Below, piece by piece: positions 26,396 through 34,377 of a stretch of 64,000 nt of DNA. Under the pieces are notes generated by a model. It searched no databases and was not told where the DNA came from. It saw nothing but the letters and a program-made list of their open reading frames with translations. Positions within the stretch are counted from its first letter, which is position 1; each line of letters begins with the position of its first letter. The DNA lies in the NCBI RefSeq assembly GCF_021389935.1, contig NZ_CP089979.1:3701001-3765000 (forward strand). The letters run 5' to 3'. The translations under genes and the position numbers were made by a program. Source of the stretch: Fulvivirga ligni. GTDB lineage: Bacteria; Bacteroidota; Bacteroidia; Cytophagales; Cyclobacteriaceae.

Positions 26396-28011
26396 TGTTT
26401 TTTACTAAGATTCTAAATGCTATTCCTTTCATATTTCAGGCCATAGTGGTGGTGGTGGCAGTGGTTGTTTTTGCCTATTTTGACCCATTTAATCTCTTTG
26501 TAGCTACAAAGCTAAAGCTCAAAGATACGCCTGTAGATGTGCAGAGCATCAAAGATATAGGGCAGCTAATTACAGCTGAGTATTATGGAGAGGTGGTGAG
26601 CTCTTATGCTCATGAGTTAAATGAGCTGGACACCACGGCAATAAAAGAGCTGAGTACAGAAATGACTGAGGTCAATAATGATTTTATTAATGCCATTAAA
26701 TTATTAAGGCAAGCCTATGATAATAAGGAATTTAAGAGAAAAAATGCCTTTGAGGAGTTTGAGAAATTTATGGGTGCAGAATACCTCACTTCCACACATT
26801 ATGGCATGTATATAACTTACATCTATGTGAAGCTGCAAGATAAAAATTATACATCAAGGCGCCTGGAAAAAAATATCAAAGACAGACAGCATAGAAATCT
26901 CATTAAGGATCTTATTACCGACAAGAATGAAGAGGCTTTCAACTCCATTAGAGAAAAAGGTTTTATGAAGACCTTATTTGATAAATACCAATCTGATTTG
27001 AAGGATGAAACCGCCAAAAGAAGCAGAAACTCTAATCTGGTAATGCTGGGACGAGGCTGGGTAAAAGCAGGCTTTGATTTCGGCAGTTTTAGTAATGACA
27101 ATTTTAGGTATAATTCAAGTAGTGGTAGATTGTATATCGTTGGCCTTCAGCCTCAAATCATTTCGGCTACCATTAACCCATGGTTTATTCCAGAGCAAGG
27201 TGTAGAAGGCTTTGAGTTCTTAATTGTGGAACGCAAAGTAAAGAGGGATTATAAAGTAGTGCAGATAGTAAAACAGCGCTGCCTGGATGAGCTTATTCGA
27301 AAAGCTAATGACAGGGAGATTCTGACCAAAGCCATGGATAATGCCAGATCCTCTTTACAAACCTTTTTCTCTCTTTTACTAGACGAACCTGTGCAAAGTG
27401 TGGAGTTCTACGATAATGAGCTGGATTATACCGCCGCCCATATTTTGGAAGATTCTGTCATTAATGGGGAAGAGTTGATACTTATGAATCATCTGATTCA
27501 GAAACAACAGATATCAGGCGTAGAAAGTAAAGACCTAATAAAGGCTAAGTTGAAGTTCCTAAGCTTAATTGAGAAGGATACAGTAAAGAAAATAGAAATA
27601 GGCAATGAGACCTACGCTGCCTGGTCGGCCAGACTAGCTATGCAGTATGAAATTACGAAAGACGGTATATATGACCAGAAAAGTGATTCTGTGAGGTTGG
27701 TTAAGTATGCTCAGTTTTATAACCATATCACTGATACTACCTTGAGAAGTCATTGCCGTTGGTCAGAAGGTGATAGTGCTTACAGTTACATTAAAGACCA
27801 TAGTAAGCTCTTTTATGGGTATAATCCTGCTTTCATTAATGATTCAACCAGGCTTGAAACACTCATCGGCTCCAAGGAATACGAATGGATCAATGATGTG
27901 GGGGGTAAAAAGGTTGGCTATGTTATTGACCTGGAGGAAAATCCGAAAGCTTTTACTCATCTGGTAGACTCTTCCGTCTTTAAAAATGCCTTTAAAAATG
28001 ACTCTCAGTAG
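26395..28011 (+). CDS. Large membrane-anchored DUF4230-like protein
   Basis: The 538-residue protein has one N-terminal membrane helix (about 12-31). A segment SIKDIGQLITAEYYGEVV matches the DUF4230 opening, followed by a helical insert (80-200) and the DUF4230-like strand block GWVKAGFDFGSF...LYIVGLQPQIISATINP (about 218-270). The C-terminal 270 residues are unassigned and charged. It is far longer than usual for the family, and lies immediately after a standard-size DUF4230 gene, suggesting a heteromeric pair. Function unknown. Confidence 0.72.
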   Translation: MFFTKILNAIPFIFQAIVVVVAVVVFAYFDPFNLFVATKLKLKDTPVDVQSIKDIGQLITAEYYGEVVSSYAHELNELDTTAIKELSTEMTEVNNDFINAIKLLRQAYDNKEFKRKNAFEEFEKFMGAEYLTSTHYGMYITYIYVKLQDKNYTSRRLEKNIKDRQHRNLIKDLITDKNEEAFNSIREKGFMKTLFDKYQSDLKDETAKRSRNSNLVMLGRGWVKAGFDFGSFSNDNFRYNSSSGRLYIVGLQPQIISATINPWFIPEQGVEGFEFLIVERKVKRDYKVVQIVKQRCLDELIRKANDREILTKAMDNARSSLQTFFSLLLDEPVQSVEFYDNELDYTAAHILEDSVINGEELILMNHLIQKQQISGVESKDLIKAKLKFLSLIEKDTVKKIEIGNETYAAWSARLAMQYEITKDGIYDQKSDSVRLVKYAQFYNHITDTTLRSHCRWSEGDSAYSYIKDHSKLFYGYNPAFINDSTRLETLIGSKEYEWINDVGGKKVGYVIDLEENPKAFTHLVDSSVFKNAFKNDSQ

Positions 28012-28106
28012 CTGAAATGGGGAAAAACACCCTGTTATATCAAATTTCAACCTATTAATTTCATGTAATTAATTAGAAAAGACTTTTACACCTAACCTGA
28101 CACCAC

Positions 28107-29117
28107 ATGAGGTTTGAAACGCATCCCTTCACCTCTTATGATGGCATGGAATGTAACTTACTTCATGCCATTTCTGATAAAACGCCTAATAAAGGACCGT
28201 TGCTTTTAGTGCATGGTGCCGGGGTTAGGGCCAACATATTCAATTCGCCAACAACCACTAACATCATTCAGTATGCCCTGGCAGAGGGCTATGACGTATG
28301 GCTGGAAAACTGGAGGGCCAGTATAGACTTTCCTGCTAACGAATGGGACCTGGATCAGGCAGCTATCAATGATCATCCTGCAGCAGTGCGGAAGGTTATT
28401 GAGCTTACTGGCAGCCCGGAAGTAAAAGCGATCATCCACTGCCAGGGCAGTACTAGTTTTATGATATCGGCGGTATTGGGTCTTATACCTGAAGTGAAAG
28501 TAATAGTGAGTAACGCTGTATCACTTCATCCCGTGGTGCCCTCATATTCGGAGTTTAAAATGAAGGTATACGTGCCTTTGGTTAGTTTACTTTTCACTTA
28601 CCTAAACCCACAGTGGGGCAAGTATGCACCTAATCTAAAATCCAAAGTCTTAAGATTCATTGTGAAGACATCTCACAAAGAGGATGATACGCTGGTAGGT
28701 AAGTTCGTCAGCTTTGTTTACGGCTCAGGCTGGCCGGCACTCTGGGAGTTGGAGAATCTAAACCCGGAAACGAAGCAATGGATACAAAACGAATTCGCTG
28801 CGGTGCCGCTCTCTTTCTTTCACCATATGAAGCGTTGCTTGCGAGCAGGTCATCTGGTGTCTAATACTGAGAAGGAAAATACATATGCTCCACATCAATG
28901 GAAAACAGATGCTCGGATCATTCTATTTGCAGGAGCTAAGAATAAATGCTTTTCATCTGATAGTCAGGTGAATACCTATAATTACCTCAACAAAATAGCT
29001 CCCGGAAAACACAGCCTATATGTGTTGGATGAATATAGCCACCTGGATATCTTCTTCGGACAAAATGCTCACAAAGATGTCTTCCCACTTATGTTTAAAG
29101 AACTTAACGCCAACTAG
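28107..29117 (+). CDS. Alpha/beta hydrolase with Cys nucleophile elbow
   Basis: The 336-residue protein has an alpha/beta hydrolase fold with oxyanion segment LLLVHGAGVR (32-41). The nucleophile elbow IHCQGST has a Cys (C112) where Ser normally sits, as in PHA synthases and dienelactone hydrolase. The expected His is in YSHLDIFFG near the C-terminus. Related hydrolase domains are found next to or fused to cholesterol-oxidase-like GMC proteins, and such a GMC gene is in this run (34378). It probably cuts or transfers an ester or thioester of the same substrate. The gap of 95 bp upstream is the largest break in the run. Confidence 0.82.
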   Translation: MRFETHPFTSYDGMECNLLHAISDKTPNKGPLLLVHGAGVRANIFNSPTTTNIIQYALAEGYDVWLENWRASIDFPANEWDLDQAAINDHPAAVRKVIELTGSPEVKAIIHCQGSTSFMISAVLGLIPEVKVIVSNAVSLHPVVPSYSEFKMKVYVPLVSLLFTYLNPQWGKYAPNLKSKVLRFIVKTSHKEDDTLVGKFVSFVYGSGWPALWELENLNPETKQWIQNEFAAVPLSFFHHMKRCLRAGHLVSNTEKENTYAPHQWKTDARIILFAGAKNKCFSSDSQVNTYNYLNKIAPGKHSLYVLDEYSHLDIFFGQNAHKDVFPLMFKELNAN

Positions 29118-29119
29118 TT

Positions 29120-30004
29120 ATGCCTCCTAAAAGAATAAAGAAATATAAGAACAGATATGCCCTGGTAGATGGCATTCCTTACACCATGCCCATCTTTGCT
29201 CAGGATTCACCCGCACTAATGGCAGGCTTTTCCTGTGACTGGGAAAAGGCCAATGCTTTGCTTCCAGGAAATGAGGTGCATGCCTTGAAGTTGCCTAATG
29301 GAAAGGCGGTGCTGCTCATAACGGTAATTAATTATCTCAAAACCAGCATAGGTAAATATATTGAATACAGCATAGCCATAGGGTGTACCCATGGTAGTAA
29401 GCCTGCTCCTAAATTCCTTAATGCTATGATGATGAAAACCTATGGTACGGGGCAGTATATCCTAGACCTACCAGTAAGCTCTGAGGTATCGGTTAAAGGC
29501 GGGAAGGGCATTTGGGGCATGCCTAAGCACCAGGCTAATCTAGACTTTAAAGATGAAGCTACTACGGTGAGCAGCCAGTACGAAAAAGATGGTCAGTTTG
29601 CCTTTAGAATAGAGATTGAGAAACCTAAGAATCCATCATTGAAGCTCAAGATTGGTACCACTAACTATTGCAGGTACAGAAACATGCTTATGGCTTCTTA
29701 TATCTATTTCCAAAGCAAGGCTGGCATCAATTTATTTAGCAAAGCCAAAGGCCGATTATATATTGGAGATCATCCCAATGTATCATACCTGAAGAATCTG
29801 GATATTAATCCTGATCCTTTCTTTACCATGTATATGCCTAAGGCTTCAGGCATATTAGATGATCATTTCGACTGCTGGTTCATGACTTATGATACTCCAC
29901 CTGAAAAAATGACCGAGGGTTTTGAGAGTGTTTACGAACTAGGCTTAAATGAAGATTGGCTGGAGGCACCTTCTGTTACTGATTATCAAAAGTATGGCAT
30001 ATGA
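29120..30004 (+). CDS. Acetoacetate decarboxylase family protein
   Basis: The 294-residue protein shows the ADC-family fold markers: YIEYSIAIGC near 75, the segment KGIWGMPKHQANLDF (about 130-146) and IGTTNYCRYRN in the second barrel half. ADC-family enzymes use a Schiff-base Lys to decarboxylate beta-keto acids, but many relatives have other reactions and I cannot place the catalytic Lys with certainty. It starts 2 bp after the hydrolase stop and overlaps the following membrane-protein gene by 4 bp (ATGA). A role on a keto-acid or modified lipid in this pathway is inference. Confidence 0.82.
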   Translation: MPPKRIKKYKNRYALVDGIPYTMPIFAQDSPALMAGFSCDWEKANALLPGNEVHALKLPNGKAVLLITVINYLKTSIGKYIEYSIAIGCTHGSKPAPKFLNAMMMKTYGTGQYILDLPVSSEVSVKGGKGIWGMPKHQANLDFKDEATTVSSQYEKDGQFAFRIEIEKPKNPSLKLKIGTTNYCRYRNMLMASYIYFQSKAGINLFSKAKGRLYIGDHPNVSYLKNLDINPDPFFTMYMPKASGILDDHFDCWFMTYDTPPEKMTEGFESVYELGLNEDWLEAPSVTDYQKYGI

Positions 30005-30474
30005 AAACGGTATATGCCCTTAATAGAACCTTATTGGCTGCTTGTGTAAGCATGTATTTTGGTACAGGCTGGTCTTTAATCTTGTTTTCGTTTCCCATTG
30101 CGCCACAGCTTACCACAGCTAATTACTATAATCAATTTGTGCCTCAGGTAGAAGCTGCTACCGAGTTTTTTACTTACATGACAATGGTGATGATGGTATG
30201 TTGTGTGGTTTGGATCATTTCAGAATGGAGAACAACGGTGAAATGGTATCCTATAATCATTTTACTGTTGGTAATACTGGCCACCTTGCTCACTACACAA
30301 TTCATATTTGAGTATAATGAAAAAATGGCCTCTCACATCACTGATCCAAACGAACTTAAGATCACATTAGATAAATGGATGACACTCAATACTATACGTG
30401 TAAGTATATGGACTTTGCAGTGGATAACAATAATGATTTATTACCTAAGGACAGATTTAAAATTATGGCACTGA
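30001..30474 (+). CDS. Four-helix membrane protein, unknown (157 aa)
   Basis: The 157-residue protein has four hydrophobic helices at about 8-32, 56-76, 82-102 and 132-150. There is a periplasmic loop with Tyr/Phe (TANYYNQFVPQVEAATEFF) between helices 1 and 2. The arrangement is like DUF1772-type proteins, but the match is not secure. ATGA overlap couples it to the ADC-family gene upstream, and its 3' end overlaps the start of the next gene by 10 bp. Confidence 0.75.
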   Translation: MKTVYALNRTLLAACVSMYFGTGWSLILFSFPIAPQLTTANYYNQFVPQVEAATEFFTYMTMVMMVCCVVWIISEWRTTVKWYPIIILLLVILATLLTTQFIFEYNEKMASHITDPNELKITLDKWMTLNTIRVSIWTLQWITIMIYYLRTDLKLWH

Positions 30475-30842
30475 TAAATAAATGGCTCAACTTAATTATT
30501 GTCATGATTTCAGTGGCAACATTAGCTTCTGGCCTCTTTCAAATGGTGGCTCCCGATGTAATTATGAATATGATAGAGGCTGATAAAACTGCTACCTCTG
30601 AGCATTTCTTTAGAATAGTGGGCATGTTCATGTTTTTGTTTGGGGGATTAATGTTGCACACTATTTATAGCACAGAGCCTGGAAAACCAGCTGTTCTATG
30701 GGCTGCATTGCAAAAGATAGGAGCCTTTGTAGGGGTTGGACTAGGGATTTTCCTGGGCATTTTCTCCATGCTGGCGCTAAGTGTAGCTCTTTTTGATCTC
30801 TTTTCTGGTGTTCTCTTTCTCTATTACTATAAAAAATTATGA
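30465..30842 (+). CDS. Small four-helix membrane protein, unknown (125 aa)
   Basis: I chose ATG 30465 (MALINKWLNLIIV) over an in-frame ATG at 30375, because the longer form adds 30 polar residues fully inside the previous gene. Helices lie at about 7-25, 43-62, 72-92 and 96-118. The FRIVGMFMFLFGGLMLHTIY segment resembles DUF4345/DoxX-like small membrane proteins. It overlaps the neighbouring genes at both ends, so translation is coupled. Function unknown. Confidence 0.75.
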   Translation: MALINKWLNLIIVMISVATLASGLFQMVAPDVIMNMIEADKTATSEHFFRIVGMFMFLFGGLMLHTIYSTEPGKPAVLWAALQKIGAFVGVGLGIFLGIFSMLALSVALFDLFSGVLFLYYYKKL

Positions 30843-31264
30843 AGACCTTAAGCTATATCCTGTTCTTCACTTATGTGGGCCTGGTAGTGATAGCTGGCTT
30901 CTGGGGAGCTTTTGTAAATCCGTATTTCGATCATAGATTTTTATTCGATATACAACTCTATAAACTACCTGATTATCAGATGATTAATCTAGTTAGTCAA
31001 TACCGATTTTTAAGAGCCCTGGAGTTAGGTTATGGCATTTTTTCCCTAATCTTTTTTAAAGAAATATTTCAGTACAAAATATATAATCACCTTTATCTGG
31101 GAATAATGTTCTTAGGAGTATTGGCTCGTTTCTTCTCCATCTTAGTCGAAGGCACGCCATCGCATCTATTTTTGTTTTTCTTAGGCTACGAATTGTTGGG
31201 TGTAGTTGTCATATTTTTCTATACCAGAGGCCGCCTTATACCATCTCACATTGTTCATGAATGA
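30839..31264 (+). CDS. DUF4345-like membrane protein (141 aa)
   Basis: The 141-residue protein has four hydrophobic helices (about 5-27, 56-76, 84-104, 106-128). The FLRALELGYGIFSLIFF and LARFFSILVEG segments fit the DUF4345 pattern. It begins by ATGA overlap with the gene before it and overlaps the patatin start by 8 bp. Together with the two preceding genes it forms a trio of small coupled integral membrane proteins, perhaps subunits of one complex. Function unknown. Confidence 0.72.
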   Translation: MKTLSYILFFTYVGLVVIAGFWGAFVNPYFDHRFLFDIQLYKLPDYQMINLVSQYRFLRALELGYGIFSLIFFKEIFQYKIYNHLYLGIMFLGVLARFFSILVEGTPSHLFLFFLGYELLGVVVIFFYTRGRLIPSHIVHE

Positions 31265-32630
31265 TCTACTGGACCATAGTGCCAATAGGGCCCTGGTGCT
31301 GGCAGGAGGAGGAATGAGAGTGGCTTACCAGGCGGGTATTCTTATGGCCCTTTCGGAAGCCGGCTATCAGTTTAATCATGTAGACGGCACAAGCGGAGGC
31401 ATATTCAATACTGCCATGTTGGCCTCAGGTTTAGATAGCCGAAATATTGCTGAACGATGGAGAACTCTTAATATTAAATGGTTCAATTCACTGCGTGCTT
31501 TTAAAAATTATCTAAAGCCATTCAAGATGCAGGGCTATGCTGATGCCGATAACATCAGAGATAAGGTATTCCCACACATGGGCATTGACTTTGATAAAAT
31601 CAAACAAAGTCCATATTCCTATAATTTCAATGTGTGCAATTTCTCTAAGAAATCAGTAGAGACAATAGCACAAGATCAGGTTACCAGAGAACATCTACTG
31701 GCTGGGGTTTCGCTACCCATTTTAATGCCTGCCTTAAAAATTGGTGATGACTGGTACATCGATGCAGTCTGGGTTAAAGATGCTAATGTGCTGCATGCCA
31801 GTAGGAAAGGAGTGAAGGAAATTTGGCTGGTATGGGCCATCGGTAATAATCATCATTATCTCAATGGTGCTTTCAATCAGTATGTTCATATGATTGAAAT
31901 GAGTGCCGGTGGTGCTTTGCTTCAGGAGTTCGATCATATTAAATCTGCCCCTGAGTTAGATGTGAAGCTACATGTATTGAAGCCCGACTTTCCATTACCG
32001 TTAGATCCGGATCTTTTTTTCAATAAAATAGATGCCCGTTCCCTCATAAACATGGGCTATGCTGATGCTAAGAACTATCTAAAAGAGATGAAGGCTGAAG
32101 GAGTTCCTATGGATGAATCGGCCACCAAAATGAAGGAGCCAGGTACACGCCTGAATATCCATGCTGGTTTCAATGGAATGATTGAATGGAAAGGTCAGCT
32201 TCAGCTGGGTGAAGTGTTCTGCTACTATCGGTTATCTAAGATTGACGGTGAGTTATTCTTAAAGCTCTTCGGCAGTCTTCGAGTAGGTGAAGAGGAGTAT
32301 CCATTTTATCAAACTAATACAGCCATTGCAGAAGTTAACGGTATAAGATATCTGATCTCTAAAGGCAGTCTCACAATTGAAGGTGAAGGGAAACAAGTCA
32401 TCATGAAAGTGAAAGCTCCTGGTGCTTTTGATGCTATGATCGGGCTGTCATTTAAGGAGGCAGAGTTAGAAATCGGGGCAGGGGCCCAATCAATGTCCAC
32501 AATTAAGATGACTCAGTCCATTGGTAGCCGCCTAAAAAATGCTTTTAGGATGAATGTGCTTACCGCCGAAGGCACACATGGTTCCTTCAGTACTAAATTC
32601 AATATGATCAATCAACTACAAGAAATATGA
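31257..32630 (+). CDS. Patatin-like phospholipase with C-terminal beta-rich extension
   Basis: From ATG 31257 (457 aa; the in-frame ATG at 31206 lies inside the preceding gene) the protein has a patatin domain (about 10-285). It shows oxyanion segment LAGGGMRVAYQAG, nucleophile S46 in GTSGG and catalytic D169 in YIDAVW (DA instead of the usual DG). Residues about 295-455 form a separate beta-rich domain (GFNGMIEWKGQLQLG...) similar in style to the C-terminal region of the GMC protein encoded downstream. Predicted lipid acyl hydrolase in the cytoplasm or at the membrane. ATGA overlap couples it to the phosphoesterase gene. Confidence 0.87.
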   Translation: MNDLLDHSANRALVLAGGGMRVAYQAGILMALSEAGYQFNHVDGTSGGIFNTAMLASGLDSRNIAERWRTLNIKWFNSLRAFKNYLKPFKMQGYADADNIRDKVFPHMGIDFDKIKQSPYSYNFNVCNFSKKSVETIAQDQVTREHLLAGVSLPILMPALKIGDDWYIDAVWVKDANVLHASRKGVKEIWLVWAIGNNHHYLNGAFNQYVHMIEMSAGGALLQEFDHIKSAPELDVKLHVLKPDFPLPLDPDLFFNKIDARSLINMGYADAKNYLKEMKAEGVPMDESATKMKEPGTRLNIHAGFNGMIEWKGQLQLGEVFCYYRLSKIDGELFLKLFGSLRVGEEEYPFYQTNTAIAEVNGIRYLISKGSLTIEGEGKQVIMKVKAPGAFDAMIGLSFKEAELEIGAGAQSMSTIKMTQSIGSRLKNAFRMNVLTAEGTHGSFSTKFNMINQLQEI

Positions 32631-34357
32631 AGTTTTCTAAAAAGCCTATGGTGAATTGGTATGACTTAAAGCAGCTTGCTGCCACCGGGGTGAAAACCGT
32701 TATCTCCGGTGTGTTCGGTAATTTTGCTGATAAAAGGGAATTCCAGGCCACTTCGGCTAGTGATGAAAAGCCATTCGACTTTTCAGATCATAAAGAAGAT
32801 GAATTTTGGTTTGACTACATATCTGACCTTGGGGATGGTTTCAACTCTACTTACACCATGGCCCATCTTCTGGCTCAAGATGAACTTCATGTACACAACT
32901 TTGTGACAAAACGTGGCCGAGTGCTAATAATGGGTGGGGATGAAGTATATCCTACTCCTGAAAAGCACGAATATGATAACCGATTGAAAGGTCCTTACTT
33001 CGCCGCTTTTCCCTGGCGGGATGATGTAGATACCAGACTTTTCGCTATTCCTGGAAATCATGATTGGTATGACGGTCTTACCAATTTTATGAAGGTTTTC
33101 TGCCAGGAACGCAGTATTGGAAATTGGAAGACACAACAGAAGAGAAGCTATTTTGCTCTTAAACTGCCTCATAATTACTGGGTTTTTGCCGTTGATATTC
33201 AGCTTCATGCAGATATTGATGAGCCGCAGCTCAAATACTTTTGCCATATCTCTCAGCATGATGTGAAGAAGGGTGACAAGATTATCCTTTGTACAGCTGA
33301 ACCATCATGGGTTTATAAAGCCTGGTCCATGGAAAATACCTCTGATCATAGAATGCAGTTCTTTATCGAATCTATCATCCTGGGTAAGTATAAAAACTAC
33401 TACGGCCGGCAGCCAGATGACGTGCAATTGGCAGCCATTTTAACAGGTGACATGCATCACTACTCTCACTATAAGGAAGAAAGTAAGGAAAAAAGTCATG
33501 ACTGCCATCTGATTACAGCAGGTGGAGGAGGGAGCTTTACACATCCAACCCATTTCCTGAAAAATTATGATGACGGACAAATAAAAAGATCATTAGTCAG
33601 CGAGCCTTTTCCTTCTAAGAGTCAGTCAAAGAAGCTTGCCTGGTGGAATCTTGCATTTCCTGTTTACAGTCCGCATATGGTGGCTCTGTTTGCTGTGCTT
33701 CACCTCATTACTACCTGGTTCTTAGTGGCTTTTAGTCAGGAGCAGGGTAATAGCTTTATACAGAATCTCGGTATGGCCGAATCGGCCAGTGAAATGTGTA
33801 GCCTTATAGGTTCTAATCTTATTTATAATCCATCTGCAGTTATACTCAACGTGGTCTTGCTGCTAGGGCTTACTTTCTTCGCAGATACACTTACAGGTAA
33901 AGGTCAATACAATCTGATTATTGGCTTTATTCATGGGTGTGTGCAAGTCTTACACTTCTATCTGGTTATCTGCTTATATGCATGCGTTGTGGCAAACCAT
34001 CTAGATACGGAGGCTTCAGGCCTTGTAAGGCTGCTCATCGGCTTTCTATTTACCCTGGGGTCTGGTGTTACTAGTGCGTTTGTTTTTGGTCTCTACCTGT
34101 TAGTAAGCACGCTCATTATTAAAAATCATCCTACGGAGGCATTTTCATCTTTCCGGTGGGAGGGATACAAGAATTTTTTGAGGATAAAAATCACAAAAGA
34201 CTCTGCTACAGTTTATGTCGTGGGCGTAAAGAAGGTGCCAACCAATTGGAAAAATAAGGGCACTGAGGATCAACCTCGGTATGAAGGTGGCCCGATTAAG
34301 ATACAGCTCATAGAAGCTCCTTTTGATATTTCACCTCAATCTAATCATTCTATTTAA
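32627..34357 (+). CDS. Membrane metallophosphoesterase
   Basis: The 576-residue protein has a calcineurin-like phosphoesterase domain (about 90-320) with motifs MGGDEVYP, AIPGNHDWYDG and TGDMHHYSHY giving the metal ligands. A C-terminal region with about five membrane helices (about 345-510) follows, then a short soluble tail. It should hydrolyse a phosphate ester near the membrane; the lipid-like context suggests a phospholipid or polyprenyl phosphate substrate, which is inference. It overlaps the patatin stop by 4 bp and is followed by the GMC gene after 20 bp. Confidence 0.85.
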   Translation: MKFSKKPMVNWYDLKQLAATGVKTVISGVFGNFADKREFQATSASDEKPFDFSDHKEDEFWFDYISDLGDGFNSTYTMAHLLAQDELHVHNFVTKRGRVLIMGGDEVYPTPEKHEYDNRLKGPYFAAFPWRDDVDTRLFAIPGNHDWYDGLTNFMKVFCQERSIGNWKTQQKRSYFALKLPHNYWVFAVDIQLHADIDEPQLKYFCHISQHDVKKGDKIILCTAEPSWVYKAWSMENTSDHRMQFFIESIILGKYKNYYGRQPDDVQLAAILTGDMHHYSHYKEESKEKSHDCHLITAGGGGSFTHPTHFLKNYDDGQIKRSLVSEPFPSKSQSKKLAWWNLAFPVYSPHMVALFAVLHLITTWFLVAFSQEQGNSFIQNLGMAESASEMCSLIGSNLIYNPSAVILNVVLLLGLTFFADTLTGKGQYNLIIGFIHGCVQVLHFYLVICLYACVVANHLDTEASGLVRLLIGFLFTLGSGVTSAFVFGLYLLVSTLIIKNHPTEAFSSFRWEGYKNFLRIKITKDSATVYVVGVKKVPTNWKNKGTEDQPRYEGGPIKIQLIEAPFDISPQSNHSI

Positions 34358-34377
34358 ATCATCTAACCTCAAGCAAT

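Noticed and set aside
31257-32630. Patatin as an antiphage effector (CBASS CapV-like)
   Set aside because: No nucleotide cyclase, ubiquitin-like or other defence partner is near it; neighbours are metabolic and membrane genes.
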